A stretch of DNA of 9,728 nucleotides from JAUILA01 sp964563925 (GTDB lineage Bacteria; Bacteroidota; Bacteroidia; Cytophagales; Cyclobacteriaceae): contig CAZLZD010000091.1 in assembly GCA_964563925.1 (NCBI GenBank), positions 1 to 9,728 of the forward strand, read 5' to 3'. Positions 1 to 6,065 of this stretch are shown piece after piece. Position 1 is the first letter of the stretch. Each line of letters starts with the position of its first letter. Position numbers and translations under genes: made by a program. The notes beneath the pieces are model-generated. The model worked only from the letters and a program-made list of their open reading frames with translations, did not search any database and was not told the origin of the DNA.

Positions 1-53
1 CCATTGAGCAGTTAAAATCGAACAGAACGATACGGCCGGATTTGCCTGAATAA
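1..53 (+). CDS. 3' end of a Phd/YefM-type antitoxin gene (partial)
   Basis: Only the last 16 codons are inside the window (first complete codon at position 3); the peptide ends SNRTIRPDLPE and stops at TAA 51-53. The fragment is too short for family assignment on its own. The call rests on its position: its stop codon overlaps the ATG of a clear YoeB toxin (TAATG), the usual order and coupling of yefM-yoeB type operons. The tail is polar and charged, as expected for the toxin-neutralising C-terminus of such antitoxins. The N-terminal DNA-binding part and the operator lie outside the window. Confidence 0.6.
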   Translation, partial: IEQLKSNRTIRPDLPE

Positions 54-313
54 TGCGTGTCATATTCACGGAAATAGCCTGGGAAGATTACCTGTACTGG
101 CAGGACCTGGATAAAAAAATGGTTGGAAAGATCAATTCACTAATCAAATCAATTCAAAGAACGCCGTTTGAAGGCATTGGAAAACCGGAACCCCTCAAAA
201 TTGATCTGGCCGGGTTTTGGTCCAGAAGAATTGACAGGGAACATCGGCTGGTTTATCAGGTACAGGACAATGAATTACGCATCATTTCCTGCCGTTTTCA
301 TTATGAAATGTGA
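53..313 (+). CDS. yoeB: YoeB/Txe-family toxin, ribosome-dependent mRNA endonuclease
   Basis: An 86-residue protein, the normal length of the family. YoeB binds the ribosomal A site and cleaves mRNA, halting translation until the antitoxin neutralises it. Family hallmarks lie along the whole length: WEDYLYWQ near residues 10-17, RTPFEGIGKPEPLK at 36-49, GFWSRRI at 54-60, EHRLVY at 63-68 and CRFHY at 80-84. Residues matching the known E. coli YoeB catalytic set are all present at the same numbers: Glu46, Arg65, His83 and Tyr84, so the toxin should be active. The start overlaps the upstream stop (TAATG), implying translational coupling to the antitoxin. The operon is probably autoregulated by the antitoxin-toxin complex, but the operator is not in the window. 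Confidence 0.95.
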   Translation: MRVIFTEIAWEDYLYWQDLDKKMVGKINSLIKSIQRTPFEGIGKPEPLKIDLAGFWSRRIDREHRLVYQVQDNELRIISCRFHYEM

Positions 314-344
314 TGTTGGTATGTCGGAGACAACAGGGACCAAT

Positions 345-363
345 AGCTGATCAGCTTTGCTGA
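345..363. repeat. Two overlapping short inverted repeats
   Basis: AGCTGATCAGCT (345-356) is a perfect 12-base palindrome. It overlaps TCAGC-TTT-GCTGA (351-363), a 5-base-pair inverted repeat. They lie in the 108-base gap between the toxin gene and the exported hydrolase-like gene. No T-run follows, so this is not a standard intrinsic terminator. It could be a protein-binding site or chance. Confidence 0.3.
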
Positions 364-421
364 CCAGAATATCCTGTGAAGTATGTTCTCCGTATACTAA
401 TCAGACACCCATGTTTACTCC

Positions 422-1588
422 ATGAAGTACCTCTTCCTGCCTCTTCTCATCAGTTCCCTGATTATTCCAGCCTGGGCACAACAAAGCACTTATCCGCTCT
501 GGAAAGGACTTACCCCCGGACCGTACCAGGTGGGTTTTACCACGACATCCTACTGGCGTCATGCGTCACTGTCGCCCGGTGAAGATGAGAAAGAAAGGGA
601 GGGAGATGCTGAGGACAGTCCGACTCTCCCGGTGCAGGTGAGTATCTGGTATCCTTCACAGGCCGACTGGTCTCAAGAGAAAGCCCTTGCCTTTGTTCAC
701 TATTTCTACCTGACCGAACAAAAAAACGACCTGAAGCCACTCAGCGAGGAAAGAAAGGCCGGGGCAATGGACATCTTTAAGAATTTCTCCAGGTATGGAC
801 TGAAACGTGAGCTGACGCCGGAGACCATTGAGGAAATCCGTAATTCTCCAACGGCAGCCATGCCGGGTGCGCTTCCGGCTGACGGGCCGTTTCCCGTCCT
901 GCTGGCCGGTCACGACGGGGGTATATGGAAGATGAGCACGCTTTGCGAATACCTTGCCAGTCACGGGTATGTGATTATTTCGACAGGGCCGGTTTCACCC
1001 ACTTATCAGCTCCTGCGCAGCGATCCCGGGAAAGCTATCCGGCGCCGGATGGAAGTGTATTCCAGGCTTGAAGAAGTCGTGGATACAATGTCCTTTGCGA
1101 ATCCGGACCATACAGGCCTGCTCGGACTGAATTTTGATGGGCTCACATCGCTGATGTACCAGATGGAGACCGGTCGGGCAGGTGCTGTTGCCAGTATTGA
1201 CGGTTGGGAAGGGAAGAATAACGGGGTGGCTATGATCCGGGCCCACTTTGATTTCCCGTCGTTTTCAGTACCGTACCTGGAGATCCAGCAGGATGAGTCG
1301 CCGGAGAATGAATCACTGATGCTGAATAATAGCGTATTTGATTCGCTGGACAGCAAGGACGCGTATTCATTAGTGATCAGGGATATCGGCCATTCCTATC
1401 TTACCGGGAACCTGGTAGTTCTGCCAGGCTTACCCCGTGACATTGATCAAAAGAATTTGTTTTGGTATAATGCGGTCCGTCTTTTCTTTGATGCACATCT
1501 CACCGGTGATAAGGAGAAAACGGACCAGCTCCTTTCGTTAATCAGGTCCCAGCCAGAAGATTACCTGGTGAGACAAAAGGTCCGGTAG
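422..1588 (+). CDS. Exported alpha/beta-hydrolase-like protein (PAF-acetylhydrolase/dienelactone hydrolase-like), probable pseudoenzyme
   Basis: A 388-residue protein with a clear signal peptide (residues 1-19, MKYLFLPLLISSLIIPAWA), so periplasmic or secreted. The mature part follows the layout of exported PAF-acetylhydrolase/dienelactone hydrolase-like proteins: an early strand VQVSIWYPS (71-79), a long helical insert (about 85-145), PFPVLLAGHDGG (156-167, the oxyanion-hole loop region) followed by LCEYLASHGYVI, the nucleophile-elbow region (231-242), VASIDGW (256-262) with a candidate acid Asp260, and DIGHSYLT (321-328) with candidate catalytic His324. At the elbow, where GxSxG is expected, the sequence is GLNFDG (235-240), with Asn237 in place of the serine and Asp239 in place of the second glycine. 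The fold is probably kept but the usual serine catalysis is not possible. No Shine-Dalgarno is visible; the start was chosen because the signal peptide begins there. The substrate is unknown. Confidence 0.72.
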   Translation: MKYLFLPLLISSLIIPAWAQQSTYPLWKGLTPGPYQVGFTTTSYWRHASLSPGEDEKEREGDAEDSPTLPVQVSIWYPSQADWSQEKALAFVHYFYLTEQKNDLKPLSEERKAGAMDIFKNFSRYGLKRELTPETIEEIRNSPTAAMPGALPADGPFPVLLAGHDGGIWKMSTLCEYLASHGYVIISTGPVSPTYQLLRSDPGKAIRRRMEVYSRLEEVVDTMSFANPDHTGLLGLNFDGLTSLMYQMETGRAGAVASIDGWEGKNNGVAMIRAHFDFPSFSVPYLEIQQDESPENESLMLNNSVFDSLDSKDAYSLVIRDIGHSYLTGNLVVLPGLPRDIDQKNLFWYNAVRLFFDAHLTGDKEKTDQLLSLIRSQPEDYLVRQKVR

Positions 1589-1603
1589 AAAATCTTCATG
1601 CCT

Positions 1604-1639
1604 TCTTAGTCTTGGTCTTTGTCTTTGTCTTAGTCTTTG
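1604..1639. repeat. Six tandem hexamers TCTTNG
   Basis: Six contiguous copies of TCTTNG with the fifth base A, G, T, T, A, T in order. The other five positions are invariant. The tract begins 15 bases after the stop of the hydrolase-like gene and ends 14 bases before the preferred ATG of the ATPase gene, so it fills most of that intergenic space. Read from the TTG at 1612 it would encode a Val-Phe run, which looks like an accident of the repeat and not a real N-terminus. Confidence 0.85.
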
Positions 1640-1653
1640 ACTATCATGTGCCC

Positions 1654-2349
1654 ATGATCATGCGTCGCAGACCCACCCTTCCCTATTCCGCTATTGATAC
1701 CTTGCTTGGTTGCCTCGCACCCTCTCCGTCCATGGTGGTATTCGCCGGCCGGCCAGGAATGGGAAAGACATCCCTGATGAAGGAGCTGACTATCGGTTTG
1801 TCCGCCCGTGAGAGTGTGCTCTACGCCACCTACCAGGACTACAGCGAGCGATTGCTGAAGGAATTGCGGAGTGGAAACGGGATTGTGAAGGAGAATATTA
1901 TGGTGAATGACAGTGCCAATTATTTTCACGCTTCTCTGGCGGAAGAATTCAGAGGGATAGCGAAAGAATCCGGATGCGACACCCTGATCCTGGACGACCT
2001 TGAGGCCATGGTCGCCGACCCGCCCGACTACCTGCAGCGGAACCACTTCATCCATGACCTGAGGGAGGTGGCAGACGAACTGGGTATCCGGATTATTCTT
2101 TGTGCACCGGTATCGCCGAAAGCGGAAAAAAGGGGAGGGGCCATGATCCCGCGGCTGGAGGACATCACCTGGTCCCGGTCCCTCACCGTGCTGGCCGATC
2201 AGCTTTTCGCCTTATGGCGTCCCGAATATTACGGGGTGAAGGAAGATGAGGAGGGAAAACCGGTGGACGGGCGGCTGGATATTTATATTCTTAAAAATGT
2301 TGTTCAGCTTAAAGACAACAGCACATGTATATCCGGAAAAATGGTTTAG
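1654..2349 (+). CDS. Stand-alone DnaB-C/RecA-fold ATPase
   Basis: A 231-residue protein from ATG 1654 (ATG 1660 is equally possible). It resembles the C-terminal ATPase domain of DnaB-type replicative helicases. An upstream segment (IDTLLGCLAPSPSMVVFAG) is followed by Walker A GRPGMGKTS (32-40, Lys38/Thr39), TYQDYSERLLKELRSG at the place of the DnaB 'SLEM' strand, Walker B TLILDD (110-115, Asp114/Asp115), and WSRSLTVLADQLFALWRPEYYG (173-194), matching the DnaB segment where conserved helicases have ADxxxxLxRxEYY. The DnaB N-terminal primase-interacting domain is absent, and the tail after ILKN (212-215) does not look like the usual KNRNGPTG ending. It is too small for a complete replicative helicase. 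It may be a regulatory or accessory ATPase, or a KaiC/RadA-like relative. Gene neighbours give no clue. An upstream TTG (1612) would add repeat-encoded residues and is rejected. Confidence 0.7.
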   Translation: MIMRRRPTLPYSAIDTLLGCLAPSPSMVVFAGRPGMGKTSLMKELTIGLSARESVLYATYQDYSERLLKELRSGNGIVKENIMVNDSANYFHASLAEEFRGIAKESGCDTLILDDLEAMVADPPDYLQRNHFIHDLREVADELGIRIILCAPVSPKAEKRGGAMIPRLEDITWSRSLTVLADQLFALWRPEYYGVKEDEEGKPVDGRLDIYILKNVVQLKDNSTCISGKMV

Positions 2350-2414
2350 CAGCGATATCCCGGCGGAATAATGCAAGCATAGAGATTTTTTAAGGCAATA
2401 AGATAGGAAGAAAA

Positions 2415-4763
2415 TTACTCCCTCACCAGCCTTCTCAACTCGGCATTTTTCCCGGTGATGATCCGGACCAGGAACGTACCGCTCGGCAGACGGCTGATGT
2501 CGAGCACGGCGGTACGAATACCACCACGTGCGCCCAGCTCGCTTTGCATGACTACCTTTCCGAAATTATCCAGCACCTGCACACGCGAGGCTTGCTGGTC
2601 ATCCCCCGTCCATTTGATCGTTACCGCATTCGAGGCGGAAGGGTTGGGATACACGCTGGAGGGTATTTCCTCAGCGGGGGCACATCCCGATATAATTCCT
2701 TCTATCGTACATCCCTCGACGATAAAAAGAAAATCACCCGTGATCGTCCCGTCGGTAAGCAGGTTGTACAGGCCGCAGCAATTGTCCAGAACAAACAGGT
2801 AGTTGAGTTTAAGGTCACCAATCGTACGCAGGTCCTCCATGCCATCCAGTGTTTGCGCCGTTCCTGCATCGATGGAAAGTGAAGCGAGTTCAGTCTTGCC
2901 CTGTAACCCGGAAAAGTTCTCCAGGTTGGGATTTCCCATGTAAACAATTCCATCTTCAGGCAGGAGCGACATCAAATGATTTACGTCGACCTGGCTTTCA
3001 TTAATTTCAGATAACCAGAGTGAATCAACCTGTGTCACATTCGGGATCCAGTTGATAGTCAGGAATTCGGTGGCATACCCAAATGACACATAGTTGAGGG
3101 TACCCTCCACCCACAGTTGTCCTTCAAACCGGGTAAGTGCCGTATTAATGCCTCCCAGGTGACGCAACCCGCTCAGTCCGCCCAGGTGGATGTCTGCTCC
3201 AAATAATTTGTTCGACGTGGGCGCCAGTTCCCCGCCGATCCAGGCCAGGTTGGTGAGGCCGTCAAACTCCGCGTAATCCAGCCGCAGCTTTACATTCTCC
3301 GTCACACTATCAAGTTTAAGCAGCTCTGAACCATCCAGCGGCATACTGCTGATCAGGTGAAAGCTTCCCCGGATTGATTCACAGTCAAACAGGTCCGCCT
3401 CGTCCTGGTTTTGCACGTAGACATCCCCCAGGCATTCTCCCTGCTCCGTCACGCATTCGTCAAAGCCTGAAACCGAACAATAGGCTCCGTTCGCCGAAAT
3501 CTCAACCATGCCGGTTGCCCGTGCGGCCAGCGCCTCCAGTTCGCAACAGTACACCAGTTCAGGATTATTCTGCACCGATAGGTTCACCGGTGCAGTTGCA
3601 TTCTCAAGACCGCGTACAGAGGTCAGGTCCGGATTATTTTCAACCCGGATATCGCCACCCACCGCCGTCAGCCGGAACAGGCTCTGCGTATTACCCAGGA
3701 CCTGGTTGTTCCGGATGATCACATCGCCGCCGACCGTGTGCAGGTTCTGAAGTCCGTTCAGTCCGAATGGCCCCATCAGGTCTTCAATAATCAGGTCACC
3801 TTTAACTTCTTCCAGGACCTCAAGCGAATCATAATAAACGTAGTTGCCGGTGAGGGTGAGGTTGCCCTGTACCACCGCACACGTAAAGTTGTCCGCGTCA
3901 GATTGCGTACCAACGAGAATATCGCCCGGACAGGAATTTTTGCAGGCCGGTATATCGCTCAGCGAACAGGAATTACCGGTGAATTCGAAAACCACGGGCT
4001 GCGGGTCCCGGCCCAGGTAAGGGGCCAGTCCGCAACATCCCCCGGAGGTATGGGTATCGGATATACGGAAGTAATTCGTTGAGTCAAGGTCTGACAAGCC
4101 GTCGAAGCTTATTCCGTTCGAGCCCGTTATTTCCAGAAGGTTCAGGTAGTCAACCCCTTTGAGTCCGCCGAGATCACCGAAATTCGAGGCTGTCATGGAC
4201 ACATCCCCGCCCTTCTTCACTTTAGCCAGGAGGGCCTCAATCTGTTCGGCTACAACCTGGTTTTGGAAGGTCAGCGATTGAAGAAAATCAATATTCTCCA
4301 GCCAGGAAATGTCCGTGAAATAGGACGAATACATGGCCAGGAAATCCAGCTGCGTAAGGGCAGGGAATGAATTGATCAGCCGGACTTCCGAAACGGTTAG
4401 TGCACCGATCGCTGTCAGCTGCTCAAAAACCCCGATATCAAAGCGGGTGTCCCAGCTGGAGCCTCCGCCGGTCGTAATTTGAATGGCCCCGGCGCGATGA
4501 AGATTCCGCAGTCCGTCAGGGTAAAGATCAAGATCGGGATTGAAATCGATGATCAATGTGCCCTTCACTTCCCTCAGGACCGTAAGCGGCTCAAGGTCAA
4601 GCGCCTCAGACAGGATAAGGTGCAGGTCCCCTTCCAGGGTTTCACAGGTAAAGGCATCAATCTCCTCCTGGGTGGTCAGGACGATATCGCCCTCGCAGCC
4701 TGATTGAGAAAAGGAGGGAATTTGCAGGAGAATAAGCAGCGCAGGGAGAATGGACATCTTCAT
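2415..4763 (-). CDS. T9SS-secreted surface protein with three six-cysteine LRR/receptor-L-like modules
   Basis: A 782-residue protein with an N-terminal signal peptide (residues 1 to about 21) and a C-terminal type A T9SS sorting domain (about 700-782): VYPNPSA at 704-710, RVQVLDNFGKVVM at 727-739 and LPSGTFLVRIITG at 759-771. It should cross the outer membrane by type IX secretion. Between these are three modules (residues 23-274, 278-437, 444-694). Each opens C-x-GD(I/V)...F-(T/D)-C, continues with strand-turn repeats of the type LxxVxGxLxI and GLxNL, and closes with CC(G/E)L...C...C. All 18 cysteines belong to this pattern. The repeats look like leucine-rich or receptor-L-domain solenoids common in secreted Bacteroidota proteins; an adhesive or binding role is inferred. 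It is convergent with the ATPase gene (65-base gap) and divergent from the Crp-type gene (166-base gap). MKM at the start gives an alternative ATG two codons later. Confidence 0.88.
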   Translation of the reverse strand: MKMSILPALLILLQIPSFSQSGCEGDIVLTTQEEIDAFTCETLEGDLHLILSEALDLEPLTVLREVKGTLIIDFNPDLDLYPDGLRNLHRAGAIQITTGGGSSWDTRFDIGVFEQLTAIGALTVSEVRLINSFPALTQLDFLAMYSSYFTDISWLENIDFLQSLTFQNQVVAEQIEALLAKVKKGGDVSMTASNFGDLGGLKGVDYLNLLEITGSNGISFDGLSDLDSTNYFRISDTHTSGGCCGLAPYLGRDPQPVVFEFTGNSCSLSDIPACKNSCPGDILVGTQSDADNFTCAVVQGNLTLTGNYVYYDSLEVLEEVKGDLIIEDLMGPFGLNGLQNLHTVGGDVIIRNNQVLGNTQSLFRLTAVGGDIRVENNPDLTSVRGLENATAPVNLSVQNNPELVYCCELEALAARATGMVEISANGAYCSVSGFDECVTEQGECLGDVYVQNQDEADLFDCESIRGSFHLISSMPLDGSELLKLDSVTENVKLRLDYAEFDGLTNLAWIGGELAPTSNKLFGADIHLGGLSGLRHLGGINTALTRFEGQLWVEGTLNYVSFGYATEFLTINWIPNVTQVDSLWLSEINESQVDVNHLMSLLPEDGIVYMGNPNLENFSGLQGKTELASLSIDAGTAQTLDGMEDLRTIGDLKLNYLFVLDNCCGLYNLLTDGTITGDFLFIVEGCTIEGIISGCAPAEEIPSSVYPNPSASNAVTIKWTGDDQQASRVQVLDNFGKVVMQSELGARGGIRTAVLDISRLPSGTFLVRIITGKNAELRRLVRE

Positions 4764-4929
4764 AATCCGTTTGTTTAGTGGTTTCTGAAAGGGTGTCCAA
4801 TAGTTCGGATATATAAGTTAATGATTTTCAACTTCTTGTAAAACCAACTCCAGATATTTTTCATCGGTACCAGCCGGTAAAACTTCATGTTCCAATTTCC
4901 GTAAACTAATGGTATAGTCTGCCTGCATC

Positions 4930-5520
4930 ATGGATTCCTATTCCGTACTTTTCGATCATCTGGAAAAAAAAGTGGCGCTCACCCCTGAGGATAAAGAGAA
5001 TCTCCTTACTCATTCAGTCCACCGCCGCTACCTGAAAGGCCAGTTTCTTGTTCAGCAGGGAGACGTATGTGTATATGAAAATTTTGTGGTGAAAGGTTGC
5101 CTGAAGACGTTCCACGTAGACCGGGATGGGAATGAACACGTGACCATGTTTGCCACCGAAGGCTGGTGGACGGCCGACCTTGGGAGCCTGGTCAGCGGCG
5201 AACCGGCCGATTTCAATGTGCAGTGTCTTGAACCGGTGGAGGTCATCCGGTTTTCTGCGGAGCAACTTGAGATTCTTTACGGGAAAATTCCTGTGCTTAA
5301 CAAGTATTTCAGGATAATGCTGCAGAACGCTTACGTGACCTCACAACGACGGATTGCCGGGAACCTCAGCCTTTCGGCCCAGGAAAGGTATCAACGGTTT
5401 CTTAACGATTACCCGGGACTCAGTCAGCGTGTTCCCCAGTATCTTATCGCCTCCTATCTGGGCATCACCAAGGAGTTTCTCAGTACCCTTCGCAATCGCA
5501 TGATGCAGGAGGATCATTAA
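4930..5520 (+). CDS. Crp/Fnr-family transcriptional regulator
   Basis: A 196-residue one-component regulator, slightly shorter than E. coli Crp. Residues about 25-115 form a cyclic-nucleotide-binding-type beta barrel (YLKGQFLVQQGDVC at 34-47, FVVKGCLKTF at 52-61, MFATEGWW at 73-80). Residues about 117-150 are the long dimerisation helix, and about 165-192 are the winged helix-turn-helix with VPQYLIASYLGITKEFLSTL typical of the family. The phosphate-binding segment reads EPADFNVQCLEP and lacks the Arg-Ser pair that contacts cAMP in Crp, and there is no Fnr-type N-terminal cysteine cluster, so the ligand is unknown. The start is the first in-frame ATG. Upstream, TTG 4836-4838 and TATTTTTC 4855-4862 resemble a Bacteroidota promoter with 16-base spacing, but weakly. 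The gene is 87 bases upstream of an NTF2-fold gene on the same strand and is a candidate local regulator. Confidence 0.92.
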   Translation: MDSYSVLFDHLEKKVALTPEDKENLLTHSVHRRYLKGQFLVQQGDVCVYENFVVKGCLKTFHVDRDGNEHVTMFATEGWWTADLGSLVSGEPADFNVQCLEPVEVIRFSAEQLEILYGKIPVLNKYFRIMLQNAYVTSQRRIAGNLSLSAQERYQRFLNDYPGLSQRVPQYLIASYLGITKEFLSTLRNRMMQEDH

Positions 5521-5549
5521 TCCAGTTTAACCTTTTTTCTTAAACCACC

Positions 5550-5583
5550 TTGTCGCGGATTTTCGGGAGTTGCAGGAATTTTG
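5550..5583 (+). promoter_or_regulatory. Weak candidate Bacteroidota promoter for the first NTF2-fold gene
   Basis: TTG at 5550-5552 and GAATTTTG at 5576-5583 (one mismatch to the -7 consensus TAnnTTTG), separated by 23 bases, the upper limit of reported spacing. The motif ends 24 bases before ATG 5608, which suits that start and argues against the TTG at 5581. Pattern match only. Confidence 0.25.
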
Positions 5584-5607
5584 TCTCAGGAACAAATTAA
5601 TATACCG

Positions 5608-5961
5608 ATGAGTGAATTAACCGAAAAGATCAACACATTAAATGACATGGTGCTCGATGGCAGGTTGCTGGAGGCATTCGATACCTTCTATCATGAAGAT
5701 GTAGTCATGCAGGAAAATGAGAATGCCCCGACCATTGGAAAATCGGCCAATCGTATCAGGGAAGAGCAGTTTCTTTCTTCCATAACCGAATTTCGCGAAG
5801 CCCGGCCGCTGAAGGTGACTGCCGGACAATCATGGACGATGGTCGAATGGTTTTATGATTACACCCACAAGGAGTGGGGAGAGCGAAAATATACCCAGGT
5901 CTCGGTACAGGAATGGAAGGATGGCAGCATCATCCGCGAGAAATTCTATTATAATTCCTGA
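5608..5961 (+). CDS. SnoaL-like (NTF2-fold) small protein
   Basis: A 117-residue protein from ATG 5608. An in-frame TTG at 5581 would add nine residues but overlaps a promoter-like motif. It has the NTF2/SnoaL layout: an N-terminal helix NTLNDMVLDGRLLEAFDTFY, the strand HEDVVMQENENAP, a central helix with REEQF, then a curved antiparallel sheet (LKVTAGQSW, VEWFYDYTHKEW, YTQVSVQEWKDG) and a final strand IIREKFYYN. Members bind small hydrophobic ligands or act as isomerases or hydrolases. No catalytic residue set can be assigned here, so function is unknown. It is followed by a strong terminator (6031-6062). The second NTF2-fold protein of the window (7185-7544) has the same order of elements and similar helix-1 and C-terminal patterns, suggesting paralogy. 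Confidence 0.82.
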   Translation: MSELTEKINTLNDMVLDGRLLEAFDTFYHEDVVMQENENAPTIGKSANRIREEQFLSSITEFREARPLKVTAGQSWTMVEWFYDYTHKEWGERKYTQVSVQEWKDGSIIREKFYYNS

Positions 5962-6030
5962 GTACGGATTTGACCAACCGGTAATGTGTGCCGGCTGACA
6001 ATTTTTTGTTGTGACCGTTGATACCTTGGA

Positions 6031-6062
6031 AACGGCCGGGTTTGTTGGCCCGGCCGTTTTTT
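6031..6062 (+). terminator. Strong intrinsic terminator
   Basis: AACGGCCGGG (6031-6040) pairs perfectly with CCCGGCCGTT (6049-6058): a 10-base-pair GC-rich stem with an 8-base loop, running into six T (6057-6062). It lies 69 bases after the NTF2-fold stop. The T-run ends only three bases before the ATG of the AraC-type gene. Confidence 0.9.
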
Positions 6063-6065
6063 GTT

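Noticed and set aside
1612..1653. TTG start for the ATPase gene
   Set aside because: The added residues (VFVFVLVF...) come from the hexamer repeat and do not resemble the family; in-frame ATG codons at 1654 and 1660 fit the domain start.
2298..2320. TGTTGT...ACAACA hairpin as a terminator for the ATPase gene
   Set aside because: The stem has only six A/T-rich pairs, lies inside the coding sequence and is not followed by a T-run; no convincing terminator is seen in the convergent gap 2350-2414.
2544..4082. Plus-strand open frames inside the T9SS gene (for example 2544-2882, 3374-3718, 3738-4082)
   Set aside because: They have low-complexity, Pro/Arg/Ser-rich composition with no recognisable domains, and lie antisense to a protein with signal peptide, repeats and sorting domain.
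4697..4763. Lipoprotein signal for the T9SS protein because of Cys23 near the N-terminus
   Set aside because: The residues before Cys23 (SQSG) do not form a lipobox, and Cys23 is the first member of the module cysteine pattern.
5581..5607. TTG start for the first NTF2-fold gene
   Set aside because: It overlaps a promoter-like TTTTG motif, and the typical first helix begins after ATG 5608.
6018..6065. TTG start for the AraC-type gene
   Set aside because: It would translate the terminator hairpin at 6031-6062; the sensor domain starts naturally at ATG 6066.
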